64,000 nt of DNA, taken from positions 1 to 64,000 of the forward strand of contig NZ_JAUOPH010000005.1 of NCBI RefSeq assembly GCF_030546935.1, written 5' to 3'. Both the position numbers and the translations under genes were made by a program. Below the pieces are notes generated by a model. The model did no database searches. It saw nothing but the letters and a program-made list of their open reading frames with translations, and was not told where the DNA came from. Shown piece by piece: positions 45,290-56,843 of this stretch (positions are counted from its first letter, which is position 1; every line of letters begins with the position of its first letter). Origin of the DNA: Marinobacter sp. 2_MG-2023. GTDB taxonomy: Bacteria > Pseudomonadota > Gammaproteobacteria > Pseudomonadales > Oleiphilaceae.

Positions 45290-47444
45290 GTTGCTCAAGC
45301 GCCAGACACTGACGCACCCGTCGCGCATTGCTTTGCGCGGGCGGGACGCGGCATTGAGTTATCAACAGATGATGCAGATGGCAGAGGCGGTCGCCGAGCA
45401 GCTCAGCCTGCGTGGCATAAAGCGTGTCGGTGTCTGCGGCGACAACAGCCTGGCCTGGATTCTGGCTGACCTCGCCTGCTTGTTAGCGGGTATTGTTTGT
45501 GTCCCGGTACCGGTGTTCTTCTCGGAATCCCAGACCACCCATCTTATCAAGCAGGCGGGGCTGGACGGTTTGTTGCGCAGTGACGAAGTCAGTGAATACG
45601 AGCTGTTGGGCCACGGCGTCTGGTTGCGCACCCTGCCCGTTGCCGCAGAAGTACCCGGGATGCCGGTCGGCACAGCGAAAATCACGTTTACTTCCGGCAG
45701 TACCGGAACGCCAAAAGGTGTGTGCCTGTCGGTCAGTCAGATGACGGCAACTACGCTCGCTTTACAAGAACGGCTGGCGGGCGTCGAATTGCAAGCGCAC
45801 CTGTGCATCCTGCCACTGGCGACATTGCTGGAGAATATTGCAGGAGTCTATTTGCCCCTGCTCATGGGCGCCACCGTCAGGGTTGAGCCACTGGAGAGTC
45901 TGGGCATGAGCGGCAGCAGTGGTCTGAACCTGAGCAAACTGGTTGAAGGTGTTAATCGAAACCGCCCGCATTCATTGATTCTGGTTCCAGAGTTGGCGAT
46001 GGCACTTGTTGGTGCCGCAGAGAGGGGCCAGCTTGACGCTGATTCGTTGCGGTTTCTGGCGGTTGGTGGCGGTCGGGTGTCGCCAGAGCTTCTGGCTCGT
46101 GGCCGGGCTGCCGGATTACCCCTTTACGAGGGGTACGGACTCTCGGAGTGCAGTTCTGTCGTGGCATTGAACGTGCCAGGCGCTGACTGTGACGGCAGCG
46201 TGGGCAGACCCCTGTCACACATTGATATCAGGGTGGGCTCTGACAGCCATATCCTGGTTCGTGGTAATACTCACCTGGGCTATCTTGGCGATGACCATGA
46301 ACAGGCTGAATGGCTGGACACCGGTGACCTGGGCGCACTCCGCCCGGAAGGCTTTCTTTCGATCGATGGCCGTTCGAAGAACCTGCTGATCACCAGTTTT
46401 GGTCGCAATATAAGCCCCGAGTGGCTGGAAAGCGAACTGGTGCAGGGTTTGGGGGTTCCGCAAGCTGTGGTGTTCGGCGATGGCGAACCTCAGCCAGCGG
46501 CAATGATTACGGTAACCGATGGGCGCTCACCTGCAGCCCTTGCAGGTCCGTTAAAAGCGCTCAACCAACGTTTGCCGGACTATGCACGCCTGGCCGCGGT
46601 GTATATCCGTCGTCAACGGTTGAACTCCTCCGAGGGCTTCATCACGGCGAATGGCCGCCCGGTGCGGGCACGTATTCAAGAACAGTTGCCAACTCTGGTG
46701 GCACAGGCGTTTCCATTATTCCTTTCGACATCATGTACCAATCAGCCAGGAGAACTAAAAATGGCCTTTTTTGACAGACTGCAGCAGGAAACCGCACAAG
46801 CACGTGCTCATGTAACCGGTGCGCCGGTTGTTAGTGCAATCAGGGATGGTTTTTTCAGTCTTGAATCGTACACCTGGTTCCTGACACAGGCTTTTCATCA
46901 CGTTAAGCACACGGTGCCTTTGATGATGGCCTGCGGCGCCAGGCTGCCCCAGCGAACGGAGTTCGTCCGTAAAGCGTTGGTCGAATACATCGATGAAGAG
47001 TACGGCCACCAGGAGTGGATACTGAATGATCTGGCGGCCTGTGGTGCCAATAAGGAAGCGATTCGTGAGGGCAAGCCGGATCTCTCCATCGAGCTCATGG
47101 TGGCCTACTTGTACGATCAGATTAGTCGAGGTAATCCGGTGGCATTCTTTGGCATGGTTCAGGTACTTGAGGGTACTTCGATTGAGCTGGCCACACCTTT
47201 GGGCGAGCAGATTCAGAAGCTCCTGGGGCTTCCAAACCAGGCGTTCAGTTACCTGTACTCTCACGGTGCACTCGATCAGGACCATTTCGAGTTTTTCCGA
47301 AACCTCATGGATGGCATCACCGAACCGGATGATCAACAGGCGATTATAGATGCCGCGCGAGTGGTCTATCGGCTATACGGCGATATGTTGCACAAGATCC
47401 CGTTGCCTAGCCGTCGTCAGGAGCATTGTCATGAGGCTGCATGA
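45273..47444 (+). CDS. AMP-binding ligase fused in frame to a heme-oxygenase-like diiron oxidase (HDO/TenA-like) domain
   Basis: One open frame of 723 codons holds two proteins' worth of sequence. Residues 1-490 form an ANL-type acyl-activating enzyme: P-loop ITFTSGSTGTPKG, YEGYGLSECSS and DTGDLG; the motif that normally holds the catalytic lysine reads TANGRPVR, with Arg in its place. Residues 497-723 form an HDO/TenA-like helical domain with candidate diiron ligands in YIDEEYGHQEW, VLEGTSIE and SHGALDQDHFEFF. The join (LFLSTSCTNQPGELK) contains AGGAG and an in-frame ATG (46761) and, in another frame, a TAA just before it, the usual layout of two separate genes. So either this is a true fusion or the ligase's own stop has been lost by a small indel; the second domain can probably also start alone. 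Confidence 0.82.
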   Translation: MDALPELLKRQTLTHPSRIALRGRDAALSYQQMMQMAEAVAEQLSLRGIKRVGVCGDNSLAWILADLACLLAGIVCVPVPVFFSESQTTHLIKQAGLDGLLRSDEVSEYELLGHGVWLRTLPVAAEVPGMPVGTAKITFTSGSTGTPKGVCLSVSQMTATTLALQERLAGVELQAHLCILPLATLLENIAGVYLPLLMGATVRVEPLESLGMSGSSGLNLSKLVEGVNRNRPHSLILVPELAMALVGAAERGQLDADSLRFLAVGGGRVSPELLARGRAAGLPLYEGYGLSECSSVVALNVPGADCDGSVGRPLSHIDIRVGSDSHILVRGNTHLGYLGDDHEQAEWLDTGDLGALRPEGFLSIDGRSKNLLITSFGRNISPEWLESELVQGLGVPQAVVFGDGEPQPAAMITVTDGRSPAALAGPLKALNQRLPDYARLAAVYIRRQRLNSSEGFITANGRPVRARIQEQLPTLVAQAFPLFLSTSCTNQPGELKMAFFDRLQQETAQARAHVTGAPVVSAIRDGFFSLESYTWFLTQAFHHVKHTVPLMMACGARLPQRTEFVRKALVEYIDEEYGHQEWILNDLAACGANKEAIREGKPDLSIELMVAYLYDQISRGNPVAFFGMVQVLEGTSIELATPLGEQIQKLLGLPNQAFSYLYSHGALDQDHFEFFRNLMDGITEPDDQQAIIDAARVVYRLYGDMLHKIPLPSRRQEHCHEAA
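46748..46763 (+). promoter_or_regulatory. Internal ribosome site and ATG for the HDO/TenA-like domain
   Basis: AGGAG (46748-46752), an eight-base spacer and ATG (46761-46763) form a strong start inside the fused frame. A TAA in the +1 frame (46756-46758) overlaps the spacer. The oxidase domain alone would be 227 residues (46761-47444). Confidence 0.75.
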
Positions 47445-48213
47445 TCGTGTTTTCCTCCTGTTGGGCGGAACCGGCGGGATTGGCAAGGCCCTGGCCGAAT
47501 CGCTGCTTCAGGAGGGAAACCGTATTATCGTGGTTTCCCGACACCCGGAGCGCATCAGTCGTCGGGAAGGGATAGTCCCCGTATACCTGGACCTAGCCGC
47601 GGCCGATCTGGCGTCACAGTTGGTGCGTCTGACAGAGGCTTACCCGGATATTGACGGGGTGATCCATTGCGCCGGCCAGAATTGCTTTGCCGGGCTGGCG
47701 GTAATGTCGGTGGATGAACTCGATGCCCAACTTAATGTAAACCTGCGCTCTGCCGTGCTGGCCGCCAGGCATTTCGCACCCAGGTTTGAGAAGGCGGGCA
47801 GCGGCGATCTGGTATTTGTGGGTTCGACTTTTGGTAGTATCGGATTCCCTGGATACACCGCCTACTGTGCCACCAAGTTTGGCCTTCGGGGGTTTACTGA
47901 GGCTTTGCGCCGGGAACTGGCGGATACCGCCGTTCAGGTAGTCTATGTAGCGCCGCGTGCGACAAATACTGAGATGAATCCGGAGGCAGTAAATGCGCTG
48001 AATCGCGCACTGGGGAATCGCGTTGATAAACCTCAGGCGGTGGCAGCGGCCATTCTCAAGGCTATGAAGCGTGATGAACGCCGTCGGTTCCTTGGCTGGC
48101 CGGAAAAATTGTTTGTGGTCATTAACGGCATATTGCCGCGTATTGTTGATAAAGCCATGCTGAAACAGTTGCCGCTGGTTCGGCGTTTTCTCAATGCAAA
48201 ACCCGCGTCATGA
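47431..48213 (+). CDS. Short-chain dehydrogenase/reductase (SDR)
   Basis: A 260-residue classical SDR. The cofactor loop LLGGTGGIGKAL, the HCAG motif (VIHCAGQN), the catalytic Ser (VFVGSTFGS) and the YTAYCATK active site are in order. It oxidises or reduces an alcohol/carbonyl with NAD(P); the C-terminal RRRFLGWPEKLFVVINGILP is typical of SDRs acting on lipid-like substrates. ATG 47431 follows CAGGAG and overlaps the fused gene by 14 bases, so it is the fourth function of the hemolysin-ligase operon. Confidence 0.92.
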   Translation: MRLHDRVFLLLGGTGGIGKALAESLLQEGNRIIVVSRHPERISRREGIVPVYLDLAAADLASQLVRLTEAYPDIDGVIHCAGQNCFAGLAVMSVDELDAQLNVNLRSAVLAARHFAPRFEKAGSGDLVFVGSTFGSIGFPGYTAYCATKFGLRGFTEALRRELADTAVQVVYVAPRATNTEMNPEAVNALNRALGNRVDKPQAVAAAILKAMKRDERRRFLGWPEKLFVVINGILPRIVDKAMLKQLPLVRRFLNAKPAS

Positions 48214-48227
48214 TTTGCGGGGTTTTG
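48197..48227. terminator. Shared hairpin at the convergent ends of the SDR gene and atpG
   Basis: CAAAACCCGC (48197-48206) pairs with GCGGGGTTTTG (48217-48227). The loop holds both stop codons, TGA at 48211-48213 for the SDR gene and TGA (minus strand) at 48208-48210 for atpG. T-runs of only four on each side make it a weak bidirectional terminator. Confidence 0.55.
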
Positions 48228-49137
48228 ACGCTGTCCTGGCAGGCTGCAAGGCTTCTGGGCGTCGTTTTTTTTGCAAGGCCTCGAACCCTATGATCACATC
48301 CATCAGTTCGTTAGTGATTTCAGTTTGTCTTACGGATCTCAGTTCGCCTTTTACATCCTCGATACGCTCATCCACCGACTGTTCCGCCTGCTGCATAAGG
48401 GCCAGCCGAGCGGCGTTTTCGGTCACCATGGCTTCTGCGGAAGCGCGGAAAACACTGGCGAAAATATGGCTGCGAATCAGTGATGACAGCAGGGCTTCAG
48501 CCTCCATGGTGTAATCCGGAAGCGAGCGGGAATTCCAGTATTTCTCGCGCTGTAACAGCCCAGGCTCCAGAGGCAGGAGCCGAAGTGTGACGGGTTCGCG
48601 CGCGCCGTGCTCGCCGCGCTGGGTAAACGCGAGGGTAACACCCAGTTGATACAGAGGTTGGCCCCGGCTGAAGCGATCTATACGAGTCACAATGTCACCA
48701 GCCAGGCGGCCAATACCGTCGGCAGACGCTGGCGGAAGCAGTACGGCGTCGGGTGTCAGGCCCTGATCATCGAGAGCATCATTCATTTGTGCCCCAATGC
48801 AGAGCAGGCGATGCTTGGTGGAAGCTTGTAATTGGCTGTTCTGCCTGACCACTGCCGCCAGAATCTCGTTGTAATTGCCACAGAGTCCGTGGTCGGATCC
48901 GAAAACGATAAACAGATGCTCAAGAGCCTCAACCTGTCGTAGGCGAATCTCACCAGTTCGGTAGGCGAACGCCTCTAACCCCTGAAGAATGGTCTGATGA
49001 TAGGCTTCGATCGAGCGGGCAGCGTGTTCATAAGGAGTCGCGTTGATGGCCGACAAGGTCTTCATGGTGTGAACTATGCCGCGAATACTGGTCAGTGTGT
49101 TGCTGTGACGAGACAGGGTTTCAAGCGTCTGAGCCAT
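48208..49137 (-). CDS. atpG: N-type ATPase gamma subunit
   Basis: A 309-residue central-stalk subunit. N-terminal helix [17 protein letters not shown] and C-terminal helix [14 protein letters not shown] correspond to the two coiled-coil arms that rotate inside the alpha/beta ring. The sequence is clearly divergent from the housekeeping F-type gamma, as in N-ATPases. It is the last gene of the atpDCQRBEFAG operon and overlaps atpA by 17 bases. Confidence 0.88.
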   Translation of the reverse strand: MAQTLETLSRHSNTLTSIRGIVHTMKTLSAINATPYEHAARSIEAYHQTILQGLEAFAYRTGEIRLRQVEALEHLFIVFGSDHGLCGNYNEILAAVVRQNSQLQASTKHRLLCIGAQMNDALDDQGLTPDAVLLPPASADGIGRLAGDIVTRIDRFSRGQPLYQLGVTLAFTQRGEHGAREPVTLRLLPLEPGLLQREKYWNSRSLPDYTMEAEALLSSLIRSHIFASVFRASAEAMVTENAARLALMQQAEQSVDERIEDVKGELRSVRQTEITNELMDVIIGFEALQKKRRPEALQPARTASKPRKS

Positions 49138-50644
49138 GGCTGACCTCGCGTGCGGTACGGATAATCAAGGCCCGGTCTTCTTCGCTCAGCCCCCTGTTTT
49201 CGCCGATGCGCTCGTCGATTATCTGTAATTGTTTTTGCGCAACGGCGCGGATGCGGGTCATGGCATCGGCCAGCTGCCCTTCCGACATTGCATCGAAAAG
49301 GCCTTCCATAGCTGCAATCAGAACAGCCAGTTGCTCGGCGGCAGGCATGGGGTCGCGCTCAGCCTGGCGGAGCGCATTGCGCACAGCGGCGCCACGGACC
49401 AGACGGGCGCGCGTGGCATCGTCCAGACGTGTTCCAAAGCGCGCAAAGTCTTCCAGCTCCTCAAATTGCGACAGGGTAACTCGCAGATTGCCGGCTACTT
49501 CGCGTAACGCGCGGGTCTGGGCTTTACCGCCTACCCGAGAGACGGACAGGCCAAGATCAACGGCAGGGAACTGGTTTTTGCGTACCAGCCGCGGCGACAG
49601 ATAGATCTGGCCATCGGTAATGGAGATGAGGTTGGTCGGGATATAGGCCGACAGGTTCTCTGCCTGGGTTTCAACTACGGGCAAAGCGGTAATCGAGCCG
49701 CCGCCAGCCTCCTGAGTAAACTGGCCGGCACGCTCCAGCAAACGGGCATGAACGTAGAAAATATCGCCGGGGAAAGCTTCACGCCCTGGTGGCCGCCTTA
49801 ACAGTAACGACAGTTCCCGGTAGGAGCGGGCGTGATGTGTCAGGTCATCAAAAATCACCAGCACGTCCCGGCCCTGATCAGAAAAGTACTCCGCCATGGC
49901 CATGGCGGCATAGGGCGCGATGTAGGCCAGACCGGGTGTTTCTTCATCGCCTGCAGACATAACCACACTGCGGGCCAGCATCTTGCCTTTTTTCAAGGCA
50001 CCGATTGCCCGGGAGACTGAATCACCACGCTGGCCAATGGCACAGTAGATACAGGTGACGTCTGAACGTGCCTGGTTGAGTATGGTGTCTATGGCGATGG
50101 AGGTTTTCCCGGTCTGGCGGTCCCCGATGATCAGCTCGCGTTGACCCAGACCAACAGGCACAGCAGCATCGATGGCTTTGATACCGGTTGCCAGCGGGCG
50201 GAAGATGGCCGAGCGGCTGAGAATGCCCGGAGCTTCTGCTTCAATAGGATGCTCGGCGACCGCCGCAACAGGCCCCAGGCCGTCCCTTGGTCGGCCCATG
50301 GCATCAATTACACGGCCCAGTAGTGCAGGGCCAACCGGAACGCTCACGACCTTTCGGGTGCGGCGTACATCTTCACCCAGGGTAATAAGCTCTGACGGCC
50401 CGAGCAGGATCACGCCCAGCCGGCCTGGCTCAAGGTCCAGGGCAATGCCGCGCACGCCGCATTCAAACACCAGGAGTTCATCTGCCAGTGCACGGGCGAG
50501 GCCGGTGACGACCGCAACGCCGTCGCCCACTTCGGTGACTGTGCCAACTTCAGTCAGTACCGGTGCGGGCGCAGGTGTTGCGAGCAGGGCTTCCCGCCAG
50601 GCGTCAAAGGGTTCAGTTGCAGGCAGTTCAGAACGGTTTTTCAT
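49121..50644 (-). CDS. atpA: N-type ATPase alpha subunit
   Basis: A 507-residue F1 alpha subunit with the P-loop [16 protein letters not shown], followed by [20 protein letters not shown] and the SxxR region [15 protein letters not shown]. It forms the non-catalytic nucleotide sites of the hexamer. The operon lacks a delta subunit gene, as is normal for N-ATPases. Confidence 0.93.
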   Translation of the reverse strand: MKNRSELPATEPFDAWREALLATPAPAPVLTEVGTVTEVGDGVAVVTGLARALADELLVFECGVRGIALDLEPGRLGVILLGPSELITLGEDVRRTRKVVSVPVGPALLGRVIDAMGRPRDGLGPVAAVAEHPIEAEAPGILSRSAIFRPLATGIKAIDAAVPVGLGQRELIIGDRQTGKTSIAIDTILNQARSDVTCIYCAIGQRGDSVSRAIGALKKGKMLARSVVMSAGDEETPGLAYIAPYAAMAMAEYFSDQGRDVLVIFDDLTHHARSYRELSLLLRRPPGREAFPGDIFYVHARLLERAGQFTQEAGGGSITALPVVETQAENLSAYIPTNLISITDGQIYLSPRLVRKNQFPAVDLGLSVSRVGGKAQTRALREVAGNLRVTLSQFEELEDFARFGTRLDDATRARLVRGAAVRNALRQAERDPMPAAEQLAVLIAAMEGLFDAMSEGQLADAMTRIRAVAQKQLQIIDERIGENRGLSEEDRALIIRTAREVSHGSDA

Positions 50645-50663
50645 CGTACTTTATCTATCCCTC

Positions 50664-51434
50664 TCAGGTGTCACCTGGCTGAACCCGGCCAGACGCGCCG
50701 GCGGCGAGACGTTCACTTAATAGTGCATCAAATGCCTCAGTGTAGCTGTCGACCGTCCAGGCTATCTGGGCGCTGCCGACTCGCAGAACCAGGCCCGGTG
50801 CCTGTTGCGGGTTAGTTCCGAAGCGCAGCGTTATGGCTGGCAGTAAACTCTTGATGTCGGCCTGTAACTGCTGTTGTGCGGCCTCCGGCAAGGGAGCGCG
50901 TGTGGTGGCTACGGCTTCCTTGCTGTCACCGGCAGCGTCTGACAGTTCGTGGGCTATGGGGCGCAAACGTGCGCTGATATGGCGAGCAATGGCTTCTTCC
51001 AGTGATTCATCCGCAAGATCACGAAGGGCTTTTCGGGTCAGCTCCAACAAGGTTTCCTCACCGGCACGCTGCAGTTGTGCGATGAACTTCTGGCGCTCGC
51101 GCTCAAGGTGTTTGTGCCAGTCCTTCTGCTCTTGCTCAAGCTTGAAACGTGCATCGGCCAGCAGGGCATCACGCTGGTTTTCCGATTCCCGCAGTGCCCG
51201 TTCGACTACTGCGTTCTGGTCAGATAACAGCTTTTTGCGCTGCTGTTGGAAGTCTGCTTCAGCCGCCTGCGCCTTTTTCCTGGCCTCCCCTGCTTCGGCC
51301 ATGCTGCGGGTGATCTCGGCTTCACGGGCATCAATACCATCAAGAATTGGACGGTAGAGAAAGCGTTTCAGTAGCCAGACCAGAACCAGAAAGTTAGCGA
51401 TCTGTGCAATAACGGTAACCCAGTCGATAGACAT
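50664..51434 (-). CDS. atpF: N-type ATPase b subunit (peripheral stalk, long form)
   Basis: A 256-residue peripheral-stalk protein: one membrane helix at the N-terminus (VIAQIANFLVLVWLLKRFLY) and a long charged coiled coil (about 35-140). It is about 100 residues longer than a common b subunit; the extra C-terminal region probably replaces delta in binding alpha, since no delta gene is present. Confidence 0.88.
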   Translation of the reverse strand: MSIDWVTVIAQIANFLVLVWLLKRFLYRPILDGIDAREAEITRSMAEAGEARKKAQAAEADFQQQRKKLLSDQNAVVERALRESENQRDALLADARFKLEQEQKDWHKHLERERQKFIAQLQRAGEETLLELTRKALRDLADESLEEAIARHISARLRPIAHELSDAAGDSKEAVATTRAPLPEAAQQQLQADIKSLLPAITLRFGTNPQQAPGLVLRVGSAQIAWTVDSYTEAFDALLSERLAAGASGRVQPGDT

Positions 51435-51442
51435 GATTGGTA

Positions 51443-51721
51443 CTAACCTCCTGGGGTAACCTGCACGGCGGCCCAGAACGGGTTGGCGAAAATCAGAATC
51501 ATGGCGACAACAAAGCAGTAGATGGCCGTGGATTCGATCATTGCCAGACTCACGAACAGGGTTCGGGACAGAGTGGGCGCGGCATCCGGTTGTTGGGCCA
51601 TGGCGGCGATTGCAGCAGCGGCGGCCCGGCCTTCGCCGAGAGCCGGGCCGAGAGCGCCGAAGGAAACGGTCAGGCCAGCCGTAAAAATGGACATGGCGGC
51701 AATAATGGCGAGATCTGTCAT
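51443..51721 (-). CDS. atpE: N-type ATPase c subunit (ion-binding ring)
   Basis: A 92-residue two-helix proteolipid. The second helix carries MIESTAIYCF, the Glu-Ser-Thr-x-x-Tyr set that forms the sodium site in sodium-driven rings. The first helix has ALGEGRAAAAA, placing a second carboxylate where sodium ATPases usually have Gln. This pairing is typical of N-type c subunits; sodium is predicted, but proton use has also been argued for an N-type ring. Confidence 0.93.
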   Translation of the reverse strand: MTDLAIIAAMSIFTAGLTVSFGALGPALGEGRAAAAAIAAMAQQPDAAPTLSRTLFVSLAMIESTAIYCFVVAMILIFANPFWAAVQVTPGG

Positions 51722-52416
51722 GGTTTATCCTCGTGTTTTGGCGATGAAGGCGTGGGCTCTGCGGTAGCAGATGAAATGTAAACGGTGGCGAGCATGGCGA
51801 AGATATATGCCTGAATCATTCCGGTCAGTAGCCCGAGCATGTCCATGGCCACGGGAAAGAAAAATGGTGCGATGGTCAGAAGAATGGCGGCGATAACGGC
51901 ACCACTCATTATGTTGCCGTACAGGCGGATAGCCAGAGATATACCCCGGGAGAACTCGCCGATGATATTGAATGGCAGCATGATAACGGAGGGCTGGATA
52001 AAGGTTTTCAGGTAGCTTCCCAGCCCGCCCGAGGCAATGCCGAATACCGGTACGGCGACCAGCACTGACAGAGCCAGAGCTGCGGTTGTGGATAAGGATG
52101 ACGTGGGCGGCGAAAACCCCGGTATCACCAGCATCAGGTTTGATAGGGCAATAAACAGGAACAATGTGCCGGAAAAATACATAACATGTCGTGCGGAGTT
52201 TCGGGTAACTTCCTCAATCTGACCCTGAATGAGCTTAACAATCACTTCCAGGGCGGTGCGCCAACGGTTGGGTGGCACGTCAGGTCGCAGGTTTCGGGTA
52301 ACCAGCATGGAAGTGCCTACCAGAAGTGCCATAACAATCCAGGTGTTGACGATGGTGGCGTTGATTTTCCATCCTGCAAGAGTAAAAACAACGACCTCAT
52401 CCGGTGTCAGTTGCAT
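51718..52416 (-). CDS. atpB: N-type ATPase a subunit
   Basis: A 232-residue membrane subunit that forms the ion half-channels beside the c ring. The essential Arg lies in ISLAIRLYGNIMSG, within the fourth of about five helices. It overlaps atpE by four bases and atpR by one. Confidence 0.92.
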   Translation of the reverse strand: MQLTPDEVVVFTLAGWKINATIVNTWIVMALLVGTSMLVTRNLRPDVPPNRWRTALEVIVKLIQGQIEEVTRNSARHVMYFSGTLFLFIALSNLMLVIPGFSPPTSSLSTTAALALSVLVAVPVFGIASGGLGSYLKTFIQPSVIMLPFNIIGEFSRGISLAIRLYGNIMSGAVIAAILLTIAPFFFPVAMDMLGLLTGMIQAYIFAMLATVYISSATAEPTPSSPKHEDKP

Positions 52417-52730
52417 CAGGTACTCTCCTGTTCAGTGGTGACCGACGACCTGCCCGTTCTGGCCCAAAGCACAGCGATCAGTCGTATCAGGAAAAAAGCA
52501 AGTGCGTAGCCGGCTATGGCCCAGTTACTTCCGGCCATTGCAGTTATCCAGAAGCCAAGGGCCAGAAGCATCGCAATTCGGCCGAAGGCACTGATCATCA
52601 GCCAGGTTGCGGGGCTTCCAGAGTTCAGGGCATGTCGCATGCCCCAGGCGAGTCCCGCAAAGAACAGGGCGCTGACCGGAGCCCCCACGGAGAACCCCAA
52701 TAATACTGCGTGCCAGTCGACTGTTATCAC
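52416..52730 (-). CDS. atpR: N-type ATPase accessory subunit AtpR
   Basis: A 104-residue membrane protein with three hydrophobic helices, a hallmark of N-ATPase operons. Arg residues lie at helix borders (GLAWGMRHAL, SAFGRIAMLL); in the family such Arg residues are thought to assist c-ring insertion or contact its acidic residues. It overlaps its neighbours by one and four bases. Confidence 0.88.
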   Translation of the reverse strand: MITVDWHAVLLGFSVGAPVSALFFAGLAWGMRHALNSGSPATWLMISAFGRIAMLLALGFWITAMAGSNWAIAGYALAFFLIRLIAVLWARTGRSSVTTEQEST

Positions 52731-53025
52731 TGTTCGTCACCTTTCTGGTCAGGCCCTTCTTTGTTTATCCAGCTCCAGGAGATAATGGCGCCGACCACGA
52801 CGCCGCCGAGAATCAGCGCAATGGGCCAGGAAAATTCCTGCGGAGCTACCCGGTTCAGCCATAGACCCAGGAATGCGCCGCCCACTGTCGGCACGGCAAC
52901 CGACCAGCCAACGATGCCGAACGCTCCCAGGCCCCGCAGAGGGCTGGCGCCCGGGGAATTGCGTGCTTGCTTCATGCGCTCGGCACTGCGGCGGATGTGC
53001 TCTGCTGAACGGTCGTTTTTCATAC

Positions 53026-53029
<4 letters not shown>
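52727..53029 (-). CDS. atpQ: N-type ATPase accessory subunit AtpQ (AtpI-like)
   Basis: A 100-residue protein: a basic soluble N-terminus and two membrane helices (FGIVGWSVAVPTVGGAFLGL and IALILGGVVVGAIISW), related to AtpI. It sits between atpC and atpR, its usual place in N-ATPase operons, and probably helps assembly. The start may be Met1 or Met3. Confidence 0.87.
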
Positions 53030-54863
<1,834 letters not shown>

Positions 54864-55796
54864 TCATGAGCCTTCAGTGGCTGTTCTGGAAACCAGTGTA
54901 CCTGCGCGCCCATCAAGAATGGCAAGGGCATCCTGTAGTCGACCAATGCCGCTGATACCTCCAGTTTCCGCGAAATCAGCCGCTGCCGTCACCTTTGGCC
55001 CCATGGAACCGGCCGGCATATCGAGCCTCCGCGCCTGATCTGGCGTGATTTGGCGAATCGGGACCGCGGCTTGTGTTTGCAAGTCACTGTAAACCGCATC
55101 TACATCAGTCAGAAGTAACAGTGCGTCGGCGCTTAACTGGCGTGCAAGCAGGGCGCTGGCCGCATCTTTATCGATAACAGCCTCTACACCCGTCATACTG
55201 CCGTCATCGCGGCGCAGCACCGGGATGCCGCCACCGCCGGTACAGATCACAATCACATTCTGATCCAGCAGCAATTTCAGCACGCGCATATCCGGAATTT
55301 CTTTGGGAGCAGGCGATGGCACGACTCTGCGCCATTTATCGCCGTCGGCTGCAATCTGCCAACCGGCAACGGCAGCTTTGGCCTCTGCTTCCTTTCTAGT
55401 ATAGACGGGGCCAATAAATTTGGACGGCCTGGCAAATGCCGGATCATCTCGGTCAACCACCACCTGGGTAAGCAGAGTCGCCACAGGGCGATCATGTCCA
55501 AGGGCGTTTTCTATTTCCTGTTCGATCATATAACCGATCATGCCGCCGCTCTCTGCCCCAAGCACATCCAGAGGGTAGGCCTCCTCCGGCTTGTAGGCCG
55601 CACCTTGCAATGCCAGCAAGCCTACCTGAGGGCCGTTGCCGTGAGTAATAACCAGTTGGTGCCCGGCACGGACCAACCCGACCAGCGATTCTGCTGCGGT
55701 TCGAACATTGGCGCGCTGAGTTTTGGCCGTGAGTGGCTCACCGCGTTTTAGCAGGGCGTTGCCGCCCAGAGCTGCAACAATCAGCATAGGGTGCAT
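54864..55796 (-). CDS. arcC: Carbamate kinase
   Basis: A 310-residue amino-acid-kinase-fold enzyme that converts carbamoyl phosphate plus ADP into ATP, ammonia and CO2, the ATP-yielding last step of the arginine deiminase route. The opening [16 protein letters not shown] and the substrate region [16 protein letters not shown] are typical, and [11 protein letters not shown] follows. It ends 18 bases before atpD. Confidence 0.95.
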   Translation of the reverse strand: MHPMLIVAALGGNALLKRGEPLTAKTQRANVRTAAESLVGLVRAGHQLVITHGNGPQVGLLALQGAAYKPEEAYPLDVLGAESGGMIGYMIEQEIENALGHDRPVATLLTQVVVDRDDPAFARPSKFIGPVYTRKEAEAKAAVAGWQIAADGDKWRRVVPSPAPKEIPDMRVLKLLLDQNVIVICTGGGGIPVLRRDDGSMTGVEAVIDKDAASALLARQLSADALLLLTDVDAVYSDLQTQAAVPIRQITPDQARRLDMPAGSMGPKVTAAADFAETGGISGIGRLQDALAILDGRAGTLVSRTATEGS

Positions 55797-55821
55797 CCTT
55801 TAATCGACCATCAGTGCGCTA

Positions 55822-56823
55822 TCAGGCTCCAAGCGTGGCTACCAGCACTGCCTTGATGGTGTGCATGCGGTTTTCAGCCTGATCAAACACAATGGATGCA
55901 GGGCTCTCGAAAACCTCTTCAGTAACTTCCATGGCATCAATTCCGAATTCTTCTGCAATTTCCTTGCCTACCGTGGTTTCGGTGTTGTGAAAAGCCGGCA
56001 GGCAATGCATGAAGCGAACCCTGGGATTACCGGTTTTCTCCATGACGTCAGCGTTCACCTGGTAAGGCATTAACAGCTTGATTCGCTCCCCCCATTTTTC
56101 CTTGGGCTCGCCCATGGATACCCAGACATCGGTGTAAACGAAGTCAACGCCGCCGAGTGCCCTATCCAGGTCGTCGGTAATGGTGATTTTTGCACCGGTT
56201 TCCCGGGCTATGCTATGAGCTTCGTCCTGCACAGGCTGGCGTGGCCAGCAGGCTTTTGGGGCACAAAGGCGAACATCCATACCCATTTTAGCTCCTCCGA
56301 TGAGCAAGCTGTCACCCATGTTGTTGGCCGCGTCGCCCAGGAACGCATAAGCCACCTGGTGCAGGGGTTTATCAGCGTGTTCCTGCATGGTCAGGAAGTC
56401 TGCGAGGATCTGGGTGGGGTGGAACTCATCGGTCAGGCCGTTATAGACCGGCACGCCAGCATACTGAGCCAGTTCTTCGACGATCTTCTGACCGAACCCC
56501 CGGTATTCTATGGCATCGTAGATTCGACCTAACACTCGCGCTGTGTCTTTTACAGATTCCTTGTGCCCGATATGGTTGCCAGTTGGGCCCAGGTAAGTAA
56601 CTCTGGCGCCCTGGTCGTAAGCGGCGACTTCAAAACCGACCCGCGTCCTGGTGGAGTTTTTCTCAAAGATCAGGGCTATTTCCTTACCCTTGAGCTGAGG
56701 AATCTCGGTGCCGGCGTATTTGGCCGTTTTCAGGTCTGCGGATAGCTTGAGCAGAAAGCTGATTTCCTGCGGTGAAAAATCCCGCAGGGTCAGAAAATGT
56801 CGGTTCTTGAGGTTGAAAGCCAT
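55822..56823 (-). CDS. arcB: Ornithine carbamoyltransferase (catabolic)
   Basis: A 333-residue enzyme that splits citrulline with phosphate to ornithine and carbamoyl phosphate. The carbamoyl-phosphate motif [11 protein letters not shown] and the ornithine motif [12 protein letters not shown] are intact. Its place between arcA and arcC argues for the catabolic form. ATG 56823 matches the family start; a longer frame to 56880 overlaps arcA. Confidence 0.95.
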   Translation of the reverse strand: MAFNLKNRHFLTLRDFSPQEISFLLKLSADLKTAKYAGTEIPQLKGKEIALIFEKNSTRTRVGFEVAAYDQGARVTYLGPTGNHIGHKESVKDTARVLGRIYDAIEYRGFGQKIVEELAQYAGVPVYNGLTDEFHPTQILADFLTMQEHADKPLHQVAYAFLGDAANNMGDSLLIGGAKMGMDVRLCAPKACWPRQPVQDEAHSIARETGAKITITDDLDRALGGVDFVYTDVWVSMGEPKEKWGERIKLLMPYQVNADVMEKTGNPRVRFMHCLPAFHNTETTVGKEIAEEFGIDAMEVTEEVFESPASIVFDQAENRMHTIKAVLVATLGA

Positions 56824-56843
56824 GGTGATTGAGCCCTGTGTGG

